DNA of 64,000 nt from Typha latifolia (GCA_019914945.1 CM034107.1:1860001-1924000), one strand, 5' to 3'. Positions 32,201 to 44,179 are shown, counted from the first letter of the stretch. Translations and numbers: made by a program. The notes: a model not told the origin generated them from the letters alone.

Positions 32201-34129
32201 TGAGTGAAACCATTACATAGAAGATTAAGGTATACACACACAAAGACCACCAGTGCGTCATGATTCCTTGTTACTCATCTAACAGATCACCACATAAGAC
32301 AATGCCTGACGAGAGAATGAAATTAACGAGTATCAGTTGTGAACTTGTGATTGTAAATTTTGTTGAGTTCTGCAGTCAACTTGAAGATTAAACATGTGTA
32401 TTGCCAAACTAATTGGACTAGTGGTAGAATTTTCGAAAAGAAAACGACTATCATGCCTTATGAAACTGGTCAGGCCCTTCAAATCTTATGTTGATTTTTA
32501 AGTAAAAGATTTTTCAAAAACTTAAGACAATTTTGATATACTTATTTCCCTTTGGCCTGCTGCGATAACATGTTTTTCCTATGGAAGAAAAGCAAAAAAG
32601 AAAGAAAGAAGAAACAAATTGAGTACAACCCATTTGAACATTCAGGGTATTTGCATAACCAAGATTAAATAATTTGTGCACTATTATATCCTAAAATTTC
32701 ACAAAAATGCATTATTAATGTTGTTTTCATCTTCAGATAACTTTTTTAAAAATTGCATAGTAAGGCACATTACTAAAGGAAAAGTTTGATACGTCAGACT
32801 ATTAAAATAAAACATAGAGTGGCAATAGAACAGAATCTCAATGACAAGGTGAAAAAAATATATGTTTACAAATTGATAAGACGAGTATTCAGTGCTTTGC
32901 ATTCTTGAATTATTTCGTCCTCATCAAGAAGGTCTTCCAACTTAAAGTTTTCCTTGTCTAAAATAGTATCCACCTGTATAGAGAACAAATTGAAAATGTC
33001 AGATTGCTTCCTTCCAATGCAATGGACTTATAAAAGATTGGACCAAAAATATTTATAAAAAATAGAGCACGCGATCCAAGATAAAGGCAGGCGGTAAAAG
33101 AGTGCAAGTAAATCGTACCAATGAAAAAAGTGCCTCAATATAATGAAATATAAATAGCAGAAACATCATGACAACAGCAATTTATACCAAAATAGCTAGT
33201 ACTACTATGACTGAGAACCGCAGTTCTAACATCCCCATGCTCATATGAAGAGCAGAATAAAGTTTTAAGCTTTCACGCGTGAGAAAGAAGTCAATGAGTA
33301 CTTCTACTGATATTCCACAAATATAAAGTCTGTCAGCATACTGATTGCACTGATTGCAACCTAACAGATATGGAGACACCTAAACTTGTAATGCCACAAC
33401 TGGAATGAGGATAACAGGATAATTTGTCATCAATCCAAGATAAAATATGTATACAAGAGAACTGCTAGGGGACAGAATAAGTGTGGTAGGAATAAGTTAA
33501 TATCTGGAAGTACGCTAAAATAAATGGATTAAAATGAAAAATGCTGCAGTACATATAGAACTACAATGGGAAACTATTTCCAGATTAGGCAAAAATTACA
33601 AAGATAAACATGACAAATGCTGTTGCAAACTTGCAATATGAAACTACCTCAAAAAGCTATTCCATTTGCCCCAAATAACAAATACCACCATTTGTTCATA
33701 AAAAGGCAACATAGCTTAATACTATTATCGGTTCTGCTATTCCCATTAGCTTCATTCTTTGCTAGTGTTTAAATCGGCTACGGAAAGAAAAGGAAAAGCG
33801 CCTAATTATCATAGGCATACCCCAAAACAGCTAAAAATTGCCTAATGCATATTCTTCATCAATACAACGGCTACCAACTCAACCCGCAATGTACGGAAAA
33901 TCCAAATAGAAGAGGGGAAAAAAAGTTCTCCGCATTGTACACCTTCACAGACAAAGATCCCGTAAGGTGCCAAAACTGAATCTAATCGAATATACGAAGC
34001 TACCAAAGATATGCCAGCAACCGGCGAATCAAGCGAAGAACAAAGGAAGCAAGGACGGAAACCTCGTCAAAGTTGGATCCCAAAACTCACCGGCGAAGCC
34101 GCGGACAATCCAGTCATGCGCCAGAACAT
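20243..34129 (-). CDS. SAPS-domain protein (SIT4/PP6 phosphatase-associated)
   Basis: Nineteen coding exons: 34129-34091, 32973-32870, 31359-31273, 31173-31098, 30976-30902, 30723-30670, 30037-29978, 29881-29765, 26722-26628, 26496-26294, 25920-25823, 24818-24715, 24627-24462, 24314-24192, 23251-23169, 22553-22412, 21449-21420, 21211-21141 and 21047-20243. The phases close to 843 residues. It begins MFWRMTGLSAASP, then DEDEIIQECKALNTRLI, HSTLLAGYFSK and the helical-repeat SAPS domain (to ~residue 500). Next come an acidic region (RDSDDEDFRDRDYDVAALAN), DDESAEVVISSLRLGDDQES and SSLFTNSNWFAFEDDRA, and finally a Ser/Glu-rich disordered tail. SAPS proteins are regulatory subunits of SIT4/PP6-type phosphatases, so this should be a cytosolic or nuclear PP6 partner. 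The tail carries four 15-residue tandem repeats. A consensus GTAAGT overlaps the last codons, so an extra terminal exon is possible. Confidence 0.92.
20376..20556 (-). repeat. In-frame tandem repeat in the SAPS C-terminal tail
   Basis: Four consecutive copies of a 45-bp unit encode 15-residue repeats of the type EPQNVVAESLPNSGS. The copies differ at a few positions (IVV for NVV, AKSVPK for AESLPN). The unit is a coding minisatellite in a predicted disordered acidic tail and is likely to vary in copy number. Confidence 0.9.
21944..22344. mobile_element. MULE-type MITE with 9-bp target duplication
   Basis: 401-bp non-coding element flanked by identical 9-bp direct repeats TAAAAATAA (21935-21943 and 22345-22353). 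The ends are inverted repeats of about 108 bp (21944-22051 and 22236-22344), sharing GCAAATCGAGCCCTATGATT exactly. A 9-bp target duplication plus long TIRs is the hallmark of Mutator-like elements; with no transposase this is a non-autonomous copy. It lies in the SAPS intron between exons 22412 and 21449. Confidence 0.88.
23638..23960. repeat. GCA-rich palindromic patch and CCGATAC repeats in a SAPS intron
   Basis: From 23638 to 23710 the intron becomes a dense mix of GCAGCAGG, CTGCTGCAG and related words that can fold back, for example GTTGCAGC at 23654 with GCTGCAAC at 23677. About 150 bp later CCGATAC occurs at 23857, 23870 and 23888, then TCGATAC near 23898. The composition is sharply different from the surrounding AT-rich intron. 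It looks like a fragment of an inserted repetitive element, family not identified. Confidence 0.55.
27240..27765. mobile_element. GC-rich fold-back (long inverted repeat) insertion
   Basis: A GC-rich island within an AT-rich 3-kb intron. The two halves are diverged inverted repeats centred near 27490. The block at 27441-27464 (GGAGGAAGAAAAGGG..AGCGGGTC) is mirrored by the complement of 27516-27540. Similarity continues outward through ACCTATCG.GTG and CTTGTCGC for perhaps 150-200 bp per arm. A separate perfect 11-bp-arm palindrome (GAGGGGTGTCG/CGACACCCCTC) sits near 27320-27343. No open frame of note. It is probably a fold-back type transposon relic; the ends and target duplication could not be fixed. 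Confidence 0.55.
28688..29086. mobile_element. Tourist-like (PIF/Harbinger) MITE
   Basis: 399-bp element flanked by TAA target duplications (28685-28687 and 29087-29089). The ends are imperfect inverted repeats: GGCCATGTTTACTTTAGGAA at the left, and GCCCCCATTCACCTCAGGAA read inward from the right, about 16 of 23 matching. A 3-bp TAA/TTA duplication with GGCC-type termini is characteristic of Tourist/Harbinger MITEs. It lies in the large SAPS intron between exons 29765 and 26722. The interior is AT-rich and non-coding. Confidence 0.8.
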
Positions 34130-34400
34130 CTTGACGGAGCCCAATCGGGAGATCCCAATCCCTTCGCCTCCAGATCTAGGGTTCCAAACGCCCGAACCCC
34201 CGCCGCGCGCCCCCGCAAGAACACCGCCGACCTGAACAAAGCCCTAGAATTCGAGACGCAGGCCGGAGGATTCGATCGAGGAGGGTTTGGGACGAAGGAA
34301 GGAATCGGGTGAAGAGAGCAGAGAAGGGGAACAGCGAGCCCTTCGATCGCGGGATTGGAGCGTGAGGGGAGGGGGGACTTTTGGGGGTAGTTTATCAATT
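34130..34400 (-). promoter_or_regulatory. SAPS gene leader and proximal promoter
   Basis: GC-rich, ATG-poor DNA upstream of the SAPS start codon, with pyrimidine-rich stretches on the minus strand typical of plant leaders. No confident TATA box is seen. Overlapping plus- and minus-strand ORFs in this segment follow its base composition and have no family features. Confidence 0.4.
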
Positions 34401-36467
34401 ATTGCTATACATGGGGAGTATTTAGAAGGTTGGGTTTGCTCGGATACATGGCTTGTAGTCGTAGAAGATAGATTTGGTTCCTTTTTTTTATTTCTAAATT
34501 TTGGGAAGTGGGAATGGGGTGGAGAGCTGATGGTATGTATCATGGGTGATCAATTTGCTACAAATCCAAGGGTTAATTTGCAATTTGTGCTGCAAATTTT
34601 GATAATTCGAATGATATGTCTACAATAAAGTAACGCTGACGCTGTAATGTTTTTTTTTTTTAATTTTCTGTAAGAAATAAAGCAAGCATAGAAAACACCT
34701 AATATGTACAACTCAGTATACTTTTCCCCATCTATTAACTTTGTTAGTCTATAGCTTCGGTTGTTTGCTAACTCCTTCGATCTCCCTCAGCACTGTACAC
34801 TTTTGTAGAAGTCTGTAGTCTCTTTAGTAGTAGGTGATCGTTAATCTTTCCGTCTCCGGAGTTTACGAAACTTGCAGATTGATTATAGACGCTTTGCTCC
34901 TAAGAATTTATCAAGCAATTAATCATTTCGTTCTATATTTGTACGCTCAAAGTTTTATTTATTATAGGCTAAATGTGAGACTTGCATTATTGTAACTTCT
35001 TAACTTAAAATAAAATAATAATAGCAATAATAATATTGTCATGTTGTAGTGATGTCGTAATGTTGATATGATAGAAGAATATTCTAATATACATAATGAC
35101 AAGTGACAACAACAACTTCCTTCCAGTTAGATATTTTATATAAAGTTATTTTATATTAGCTTAAGCAAAAAATACATTTACCCTCTGTAATGAGCCAAAT
35201 TCTAGTGTTAGCTCTAGCGTAGTTATAAATTAATGTGAAATTATTAATTTTTTCGTCTAAAACTAAAGGGAAGATAATTTCCTATTAAAATTATTAACTT
35301 TTGACCAGTTTTTGGTTATATTATCTCTTTTTTGAAGTTTTACAGCCTTCAAAATGTCAAGCTAGAGAGATTAAGATGAAATTAGCAGACAAAAAGATAT
35401 ATTAACTTTCATAATTAATTGATATAAAACAAAATATATATATTAATTAATGTTTGTTTGTCAAGCAGTTTTAAGTAATACATGTAAAAATTCAGAGAGT
35501 CTGAATTTTGGCAGAACCAAATGTGTGCAAATTATATATATTTTTCTTCATCTGTCCCAGGTTTCAACCACTAAGAGATGGGGTTATAGTATAGGCTTAA
35601 AGGAAGGAGATGGGAATAAGTTGGGATCTGCCCCTCTTTTCTTCCACTTTACAAGAATGGTTTGGTGGCTTTATTTTTCTAAGTTTGTTTGTTTGGCTGA
35701 GAAAAAGTGGAAAAAGAAAGTAGCAAAAGTGTCTAGGAAAGTCATTTCTAGTAAATAGAATGTGAAATTCTCTCCCTTATAGAATAAGAAAGTCGGTGAA
35801 CCTGAGTTCGATTAATTCCGACCTGACCCACTATCTGGCCTACTTCAGATAAGATTTAAAAAAAAAAATTCGAATATGGATACATGTCTGATATAATTTT
35901 TTGATTCCGATATAAACATTGGATATCTGTTTATTAGCATATTTGATTTATAGCTTTTAGTTTACTTATTTTAAATAGTGAATATTAATATTATTAGTAA
36001 TGATGTGTTATATATTATTTGTAGAGATTAATTTTGTTAATTTTATATGTATTTGACATGCAAGAAATTTTTGTTTTGAAACTCTTAATATTTTTGTGTT
36101 AAATTGTCTCTAAAATTTTATAATTAGTTTAAATTCTATCAACATCCGTTTAAGATCTAATCCTAAATCCAAAAATTATTCGTATATATTTAGTTAGGAT
36201 ATGGTTTTAAATTTTGCTATCCATCTAATATCCGCATATGAATCCATATTCGGATAAAAAATATGAATTCAAATATGAGTTGAACACTATCTAATATGTA
36301 TACGATCCATTTTTTTACCCCTAATAAGGAGTGAAATGAGATAAATTTGGTGGTGGTTTTGATAGAAAATTAAAAGATATTTAGAAAATTATCATTTTCT
36401 TTTTCTATTTTCTATCAACTAAGCACGTTAGATTTTTTGTTAGCGTTGTTAACTTTATTATTTCTAC

Positions 36468-36469
<2 letters not shown>

Positions 36470-36530
<61 letters not shown>
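36470..36530. repeat. (AT)n microsatellite
   Basis: About 30 uninterrupted AT dinucleotides. Directly after it (36531 on) the sequence turns abruptly GC-richer, suggesting a repeat boundary there. Confidence 0.95.
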
Positions 36531-36533
<3 letters not shown>

Positions 36534-37169
36534 CGTCGGCTTCCCATTTTGGTCGGGAGACTTTAGTACTGTGAGTTTAATTATTATTATTATTATTTCC
36601 TCCTATATCGGGGAGCACTAGAAATTATTCAAAGGGCATATATCTCCTTACAGCGAACGAAATATATAGGAAGCGAGCTTGGGTTGTAGATCTTTTTCTC
36701 TAATTTAATATTTTTACACAGTCTATTGTCTTTATTTTTGGCTTTTTTTTTTTTATCTCTATAGCTCTCGTGAGTTTGATATCAATGTTTTAGTGGTTGT
36801 GCATTGTATTATATCAAACTAATAACAGCTTTTGACTGAGTTGATATAAAAATTAAGCCAATAGACTTTCATTGAATTGGTCGGGGATAGCAGGAACACG
36901 ATGACTGTTATGGAGCCATGGATATACCCAAAATACCCTAGTGCATGCAGCCTCGAAAAATGCACCCAGCATTGCTAGATGAAACCTTAATGGTAGGCAG
37001 CAAACCTCATGACCGGTGGCTAGCTGGAGAACAGACAAACTCATGAGCGATAAGTGTTTTTGACTTGGCATTTGATGTTGCACAGCTTCCTTTGGGGGAT
37101 GCCACCAGTTTTGACAGATAGATATGGTGCAAGCCTGCAACTAGTTCTATCTACAAATTTCTAACCCCT

Positions 37170-38050
37170 ATTTGAAGGGAACTTGTTGGATGGTTGGCGT
37201 TCGACTGTTCTATTGGAAACTGGCCTAGCACCGTATCTCGACCTCAGCCTACCTCGCCTCAACATGGGCATTGACGACTGCTGCAAACTATGTGGGCTAG
37301 GCAATGAGATAACAACCCGCTTCCTTTTCTTGTGTTGGTACAACCGGGAGGTATGGGTGTAAGTGGACGTGGAGATGGGTGGAGCCTCTGATTTAGCCTA
37401 AATGGTGGACATGGACTGGCTAGCGAAATTATAGTGATATTAGGTGAAGGAAGTGATAGTGGCGACTCTTTAGGGTATTTGGAAATAGCAAAATCGAGCA
37501 GGTTTTGGCAAAGAATCTCTATCCCTGCTCAAGGTGGCTTGACAGGCGCTTCGCCTTGCTGGCCCACCTCAATGTCAAGTGATCTAAGTTAAGTGGAGGT
37601 CGTCGGAGTGGGGTTAGGCTAAACTCAACGTCGACGGGGTGTGGACGCGGGACTAGTGCCAATAAGGGGTGCTAAAGCTATATTAAGGGATGAGGATGGT
37701 ATCTTAATTACCATTTCATTGGAGCCAAGCGCATGTGGATTAGAGAGCCTAGGAATGGCCTTGGCTAATAGGTGTTACAAACTAGAGGTCGAGCTGGACT
37801 CTTCTTTTCTTATCCAAATTTGTTGTAAGAAGACTAAGTGCTCCTAGAGAATCTGGGGGAGGGGGTTGTTGGTGAATACACTAAGATCCTACATATTTAC
37901 CGGGAATGAAATAGAGTAGCAGATCGAGTTGCTAAATGAAGTAAGTTAGCGTCAGAGTTGCGCGAGATGGGGTCTGCTAAGGAGCTCCCCATGGATTTGT
38001 GTAATCTCCTCCTTTTTTACTGCCGGACTACTATGGCTAATCTTAAAAAG
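37170..38050 (+). pseudogene. LINE (non-LTR retrotransposon) 3' fragment
   Basis: Broken reading frames on the plus strand resemble the end of a plant LINE polyprotein. Near 37277-37362 the frame encodes CCKLCGLGNEITTRFLFLCW, then YNREVW: the zinc-binding zf-RVT pattern with its expected His replaced by Arg. After a frameshift, LNVDG (around 37625) and AKAILRDEDGILITI (from ~37668) match the RNase H-like RVT_3 domain. EN-rich debris ending around 38040 follows. Several stops and frameshifts make it inactive. The 5' part is missing or unrecognisable. Confidence 0.65.
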
Positions 38051-38057
38051 GGATTTT

Positions 38058-38258
38058 TGTTTGAAAAATTATATTTCACACCCTATATTTTACAAACTTA
38101 GAGTTCACTCCTATTTATATATTATTTCCCATAAACTTTGGATGTTTCTGGAAAATAAAGTCCAAGACACACAGCTCGAAATGTAGATACTGATTGGTAC
38201 GGTGTAAATAATAAATTCATAAAAATATGTCGTGTGAAGTATAATATTTTGTATTAAT
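38058..38258. mobile_element. Candidate small MITE
   Basis: The left end (GAAAAATTATATTTCACACC) and the right end read on the other strand (CAAAATATTATACTTCACAC) are similar over roughly 35 bp, framing ~200 bp of AT-rich non-coding DNA. No clear target duplication. The ends resemble the GGAAAATTTGCATATAACAC terminus of the MULE-type MITE at 22 kb, so it may be a diverged relative. Confidence 0.35.
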
Positions 38259-38699
38259 ATCAATACATGTCAAATATCAATTATAATCACAGAAGCCACC
38301 TTGAAATATATATATTTACATAAAGAATACAAAACAGACATTATTCCATATTCAACTAGTATTTTAAATTTATATTTATATCCAGATAAGGCCATCCGAA
38401 TAGGGATAAGATATATAGAAGGATAAAAAAGTCTAATCCGTGCAGTTGTATCCAAATATTAGATGTCCCTTAATCCAAGAAACATCTAAAAATCTAAATA
38501 AAAGAAAATCCAATTAAAGAGATGCACTTATCACAAGTCTTTGTGTTTGAGCTATTTGTAATCATACTCTTTTTTAAGCCTATAATTCTCATATCGTATT
38601 CTAAATTATTTTGAAAATTAATACGAAAAAAAGTTGGGGTCGGATAATACTAGAGACGACCTTAATTACAAAATAACAAAAAATGCAGGGTGTTATTTG

Positions 38700-39514
38700 A
38701 AAATTTCTCGTTACCTTATTCACCCCGCTGAATCAAAACCCTATTCGTCTCCGCTCCTCCGCTCTCCGCCCTCCGCCAGTAGCATCTTATTGCTAATAAA
38801 TTTTCTCCATCGCTTGGAGATCTGGTACGCTAACTATTAAACACTTCATACGATTTCACTCCTTAATGTCGTAGATTTCTTAATTTTATGTTTGTTTTCT
38901 TTCGTTGGCAAGGTTTTGAGTCAATTTTGAGCCATTTTGATGATTCTTGCCCTAATCACGGAATACCGGTGTGATTGGATTCGAATTTGTGTATAATTTC
39001 AACTGTATTGATACACCAAGATGCTCCAATCGTGGGATCTTTCTAATTTACTTATTCTCTTAAAATTGCATGCACATCCTAGGAATCTGCATTTGGACGT
39101 GTACTTGCACTTTCAAATTGTTGGCAGTAATCTTTAGATAACTTTCTTGCATCTATCTGTGGCTTTAGTTGTTGTTCTCCTGTTGTAATCTTAGCACATA
39201 TTCGACGAACTCGGACAGTTGAAGTTACAACAGGAGAGGCCATAGCTTTACTAAGTTGGATTAATCTCATTAATCTCTCGAGACCTAGTTCTAGGAGCTA
39301 CAATTTATTCTTTTTTTTGTTGAAGTTAAATGGGAAGAAACCATTTTTTCTTAACCACATTGTTTATTTTCATTATTATTTGATTTGGTGTGTGTGTATG
39401 TGTATGGGTAGAATAGAAGCTCATGATCTGATATTGTTGATTCTAATTTGATAGATTTTTTTGCAGGTTTAGGAGCTGTTACAGACTTGATATCTAAGAG
39501 TTAAAAGCAGAGAA
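38700..39514 (+). promoter_or_regulatory. DRT111 leader with probable 5' UTR intron
   Basis: A pyrimidine-rich first exon (about 38700-38825) ends ATCTG before GTACGC. The ATG exon is preceded by TTTTTTGCAG at ~39458-39467, so a leader intron of ~640 bp is likely. No ATG-initiated gene is supportable within it. Confidence 0.5.
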
Positions 39515-40828
39515 ATGTTAGGTGGTTTGTATGGGGACCTCCCTCCACCTTCATCAACTTCTTCTGCTGATGAAGAGAAGAGCAGTAGTTCATCTGTTTG
39601 GTCAAGTAGTGCCAAAATGGCACCACCCACACTGCGGAAGCCGGCCGCTGTGTTTGCACCACCGCAGTCTGTGATGAAGAGCCAACAATTGCAGAATAAG
39701 GCTAAGAGCTCAACCCAAATAAGGACTTCAACCTCTTTCACCCCATCACCTGCATTGTCGGATAATGGCAAAGGTCCATTTCAGCCTGCTCTTGTTGGAG
39801 TCACATCGACCGTTATTGAGGAGTATGATCCTGCACGGCCAAACGATTATGAGGATTACAAGAAGGAGAAGAAGAGACGAGCCATGGAGCTTGAGATGAA
39901 AAGGGAGCTTGACAGGCGACGCCATGAGGATGAGGAGAGGGAAAAAGGAGAGAGAGAGGAACGCGAACGAAGGGAACGGGAGGCTGCAGAAGAGGAGAAA
40001 GATTACCAGTCAAGGTCTTCATCGTTGAATATATCTGGTGAAGAAGCATGGAAAAGGCGGGCAGCAATGAGTGGGAATTTGGGAACAGTTGCCCCCAGGT
40101 CGCCTTCACCACCGCCAAGTGGAGAAGGCTTTTCCATAGGAAAATCAGGTTCGGCTGGACTAGGTGTTGGTGCAGGTGGACAGATGACTGCTGCGCAGAG
40201 AATGATGGCAAAGATGGGATGGAAGGAAGGACAGGGGCTTGGAAAGCAGGAGCAAGGAATCACAACTCCTCTGATGGCAAAAAAGACAGATAGGAGAGCT
40301 GGGGTAATTGTGAATGCTAGTGAGCCGAAAACAGAGAAGAAGTTAAAGAGTGTGAATTTCAATAGTCCGCCTACTCGAGTTTTATTACTCCGCAACATGG
40401 TACAGTCTTTCCTTCCTACGAGTGTCCATTTGTGGTATAACATAAATGTATATCTCTGTGCTTGATGCTAATTTGTTTTTTCTATTTTATTTTTTACCTT
40501 AATGTATTTCAAATATTTTATTTTATTCTTTCTTTCCCATGGCTTGAAGCACACTCTTTTTTGTTTTTTTTGTGTGTTTGAATCTAGATAAATCTTAACA
40601 ATTTCTTTTAAATACTATTTTTCCACTAGTTTCTAGATGAAGCAATGCGTTATGCCTCTTCCATTGACAATTTTCTTCAGTTCTTTTGTTTCAGTGATTT
40701 TATATTATGGTAATATAATCTGGTAATGCAGGGTCAATTCCCTTCAGTTTCCTCATCTTGTATTATCCTAAATGGCTAAACTTATTGATCAACTTATTTG
40801 CTAGAAAGCTTAAGTTGCTAACTTTCAC

Positions 40829-40861
<33 letters not shown>

Positions 40862-42234
40862 CTTCTGTAGAAAATAACCACTTTGTTGCATATGATCTAG
40901 TGTCAATCTAAGACTATCCCATTTTGTAGACTATGCAGTTCTATTTCGTGAACAGCTGCTCAGGAGAATCTAGTGCATTTTTATACTCCTTTGACATGTT
41001 TCTCCACATTATTTCCTCTCATATATCTATTGTTCTTTTCTAGTCATTTAGATTCTCTTATTATAGTTTTCTTTTCGATACTGTGACGTATGCGAACTAG
41101 CCACTAATAACACCAAGTACTACTTTTATATCTGCTAAAACATCCTGGATGGCCGAACTATCTCCCTCACTCTTAATTAACGTCCTTAGGCTAAGGCATT
41201 TGCCTAAGACTTGGCCCCCTATCGCTTGACATTGTCTATATGAACAGCCTATGGTATTACAATATAATAGTTAATGTTTTACTTAGTTTTCAAAGAAGAA
41301 CCATAATATAGTTTTGGTGAACATTAAGGGAAAACGAAAATTGTATCTGGTGATATATCTGACTTTTATGTGTCTATCAGACACCCTATCAGGCTATCAG
41401 GATTCCTATAGTCCTTCCAATGTAGGTTCTCTATATTATAGGACAATTCTTTCTCTTCTTTTCTGATGTCAAATATTCTCATTGAAATCTGAGAGAAATT
41501 TGTGCATGTTTTAGCCTTTTAGGTACAACTAAAGATTTTCTACAGTGTATGTAAGTAGTTAACTTATATATGCTATATTTATTCCAATGTTACAAAAAAC
41601 AGCTTGTACAAAAACAGGCAATTAGGATTTAATAGTGGCTAAGGTCTGATAGTGCTCGATGCATAGTTGCATACTGTTTGCCATGGTGGACTTTTTGATC
41701 CAATTGCAAGTTCTGGAGTATATTAGCAATTTACTTTTTATAAGCATCCTGGAAGATCCTGATCAATAATCTTCCAATGGATAAGTGAAGGTTTTCAAAT
41801 AAAAGACAATAGGAGTAATATGAAGCAATGGAACTTTGAAAAACAAGAGTAATTCTGCTGAGTTTGTGTTTGTGGAGTTTATAATTGTTCAAGTAAATTT
41901 ATTCTCATGTAGATGTGATAAACCTTTTCATTTTCAGGTTGGTCCAGGTGAGGTGGATGATGAGCTTGAAGACGAGGTAGCATCAGAGTGTGCCAAGTAT
42001 GGTACCGTGACGCGTGTTCTGATATTTGAGATCACTGAGCCAAACTTCCCTGTGGATGAAGCTGTCAGGATTTTCATACAATTTGAAAGATCTGAGGAAA
42101 CAACAAAGGCATTAATTGACCTTGAAGGTCGGTTCTTTGGTGGTCGGGTGGTGCATGCTACCTTCTATGATGAGGAGAGGTTCGGGAAGAATGAACTGGC
42201 TCCCATGCCTGGAGAAATTCCTGGATATCCTTGA
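39515..42234 (+). CDS. DRT111: Splicing factor DRT111/SPF45 (G-patch and UHM)
   Basis: Two coding exons, 39515-40399 and 41938-42234, joined in phase 0 (ATG|gtacag ... ttttcag|GTTGGT), giving 393 residues. It starts MLGGLYGDLPPP, followed by a Ser/Pro-rich region and a charged coiled segment at ~110-160 (EYDPARPNDYEDYKKEKKRR). A G-patch lies at ~224-265 (TAAQRMMAKMGWKEGQGLGK) and a C-terminal U2AF-homology RRM at ~287-385 (RVLLLRNM...VGPGEVDDELEDEV...GRFFGGRVVHATFYDEERF). This is the architecture of human SPF45/RBM17 and Arabidopsis DRT111/SFPS, which acts in 3' splice-site selection and affects light and ABA responses. The 1.54 kb intron splits the RRM after RNP-type sequence and contains a CT microsatellite (40829-40853). 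A read-through of exon 1 adds a short spurious tail. Confidence 0.95.
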
Positions 42235-43700
42235 AACCAATAATTTATGAACATTGGCTGATACAAAGTTATGAGGAGCCATGAACTCATGACCTATCAG
42301 AGTAAAAATATTGTAGAAGTCCTAGAAACCTTTGTCAAAGTTTTTGACAAAACCTTAGCAACTGTTTTGAAGCTGCATCAAACTGTCAGAAATTCTTCAT
42401 ATGGATCAATGAATGTCAGAATCATCATTCCTCAGCTGATCAGCTGTATTGATAGCTAAGCATTTCTTGTATGGTGTGCTAACTTTCACAAAACAGTAAA
42501 GTCCATATTATTGATGCATCAAAGTAGACAATGGACTCCTGTGAAGTTGAAAAAATCTTAAAGAACTACTTTATCATGTTCTATTTCTGGCTAATGCAGT
42601 TGCAGCTTGTAAATTATCACTAGGGATTTTGGATGTATTTGACTTGTGACCAAATTCTTATTTCATGTTCACTGCTAAGTTTATTGTTACTGATCTGCTG
42701 CTAGAATTATGAGAAAGGCCATATAGATAATATATTCACAGATCAAGGAGGATTCCCATTCCCCATGTATGCTTTACTCCTACTGGTGTGCCAGATCTGA
42801 ATCTTGAAGTTCTGGTATCCAACCTCATCACTAGGAAAAATGGTGAAGGAAATAATTGCAGCCTCCTCTTTGCCTCTGTGGAACATACAGATCCTTGAAC
42901 TTTGCTTAACTGATGCACTTCCTTGTAAGTGATTTAACTTGGACCTATTTAATATGCGCAGCGATATCACATATCATGCTTCATTGTACATACGTCACAA
43001 TGGAAAAACTTAAAAGTATGTTTGCATATAGTATATACTGCATATCAAAGATACCTATTATAATTGTGTCATATAAATCTTACTATTTAAATTATATGTT
43101 TAAATAAATGAAATCAATTAAAAAGACACAAATATTATTAGTGATCATATCTTATTATACAGAGAAAGACTATTCCACTCTTACATTCTACTTTTAGTGT
43201 TTCAAAAACACCTTAAATTAAGTCTAATCTTATAGCAGTTAACTAAATATAAAGTATTTTATTATTTTAAAAAAAAATTAATATCCTTCATTTTAACCTT
43301 AAAATCTAGTTTTTTTTCCTTCATTAAATATAATAGAATTTGATGTAGCCCTCAGTTCCAGTTTAAAGTTGTATTTGTATAATTTTGCCCCTGTAATTTA
43401 GACTTATACGAATCCGCTAATTTTTTCATCTAAACTTAACTTAGAAAAAAATAATACCCTATGAATCATCCTACTCATATTTTAAATAAAATACACTTTC
43501 AACCTCTTCTATGTTCTCCTATCTAAAAGTACAAACCTCTAATCTTAATTATTATCTAACTATCATAAATTATATATTTAATATGTAATCAAATAATAAG
43601 ATTATTAATATTTATTAAAAAAATTGTAATTTATCCATTAATTTTTCAAGAACCTTTGTGGAAAAAGAAAGGGTAGTGGTTGACTGGTTGCTGCTAAACC
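42235..43700. other. Intergenic region between DRT111 and NF-YA
   Basis: The first few hundred bases should be the DRT111 3' UTR. The rest is AT-rich with poly-A/T runs (43268-43310) and no recognisable gene. Segments around 43320-43600 have the low-complexity look of old transposon remnants but no clear ends. Confidence 0.45.
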
Positions 43701-43706
43701 AGTGCA

Positions 43707-43773
43707 CACGTGCTGACCAAGATGCGCTGCGTCACCCAGCGTCTCAGATTTACCACGTGTCAGATCTCACGTG
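43707..43773 (+). promoter_or_regulatory. Cluster of three G-box/ABRE elements upstream of NF-YA
   Basis: Perfect CACGTG palindromes occur at 43707-43712, 43754-43759 and 43768-43773. The second sits in CCACGTGTC, a classic ABRE/G-box. They lie ~300-400 bp before the inferred NF-YA transcription start. bZIP (ABF/AREB) and bHLH (PIF) factors bind this core, so ABA-, stress- or light-responsive control is plausible; this is inferred from motifs only. Confidence 0.6.
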
Positions 43774-44049
43774 CCTGACCGCGGGCAGCTGTCACCGCCC
43801 ATGTCAGCCACTCGCTCTCTCGAACACCAGTTGGAATCCACGGGCCCCAAGATTCCCCGACGGAATCTACAACGCCCCGCTAACGCCGTTCCATCTATCT
43901 CCTTCCGCTCCCGTAACGCCCGTTTCCCAAACCCGAAACTACTGACGAGGGGACATGACGGCGTCAATAGCGTGAAACAGATGTTTTGTAACGGCTGTTA
44001 ATTTAAACCACGAGCGGGCTCGAAGATTCTGGAACCCGAGCACGCCCCC

Positions 44050-44179
44050 TCTCCCTCGCTCGCTCTTATTCCCCATTTGGAGAATTCTTCTCTGTCTCTC
44101 TGTTTGTCTCTCTCTTGAATCCACTCGGAATCGAATAGAATTTTCCTCCAAGATCTCATAAATTAGCGGTGGCAATAAG
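44050..44179 (+). other. NF-YA non-coding first exon (5' UTR)
   Basis: A pyrimidine-rich leader (TCTCTGTCTCTCTGTTTGTC) runs to GGTGGCAATAAG followed by GTACTT, a good donor. It contains no ATG. The next exon begins at 44920 after CTCATTGCAG. The start of the exon is approximate. Confidence 0.55.

Larger units (their letters stand above)
34400..38640. other. AT-rich intergenic region with repeat relics
   Basis: Long gap between the divergent SAPS and DRT111 genes. It contains an (AT)n array, a LINE 3' fragment and a candidate small MITE, listed separately. A stretch at 35800-36310 rich in GGATAT/GATATGG-like words and ending TACCCCTAA also looks repetitive but cannot be assigned. No functional gene recognised. 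Confidence 0.5.

Noticed and set aside
36853..37343. ORFs of 60-95 codons on the minus strand
   Set aside because: They lie opposite the LINE relic or in adjacent repeat-like DNA and show no protein family features.
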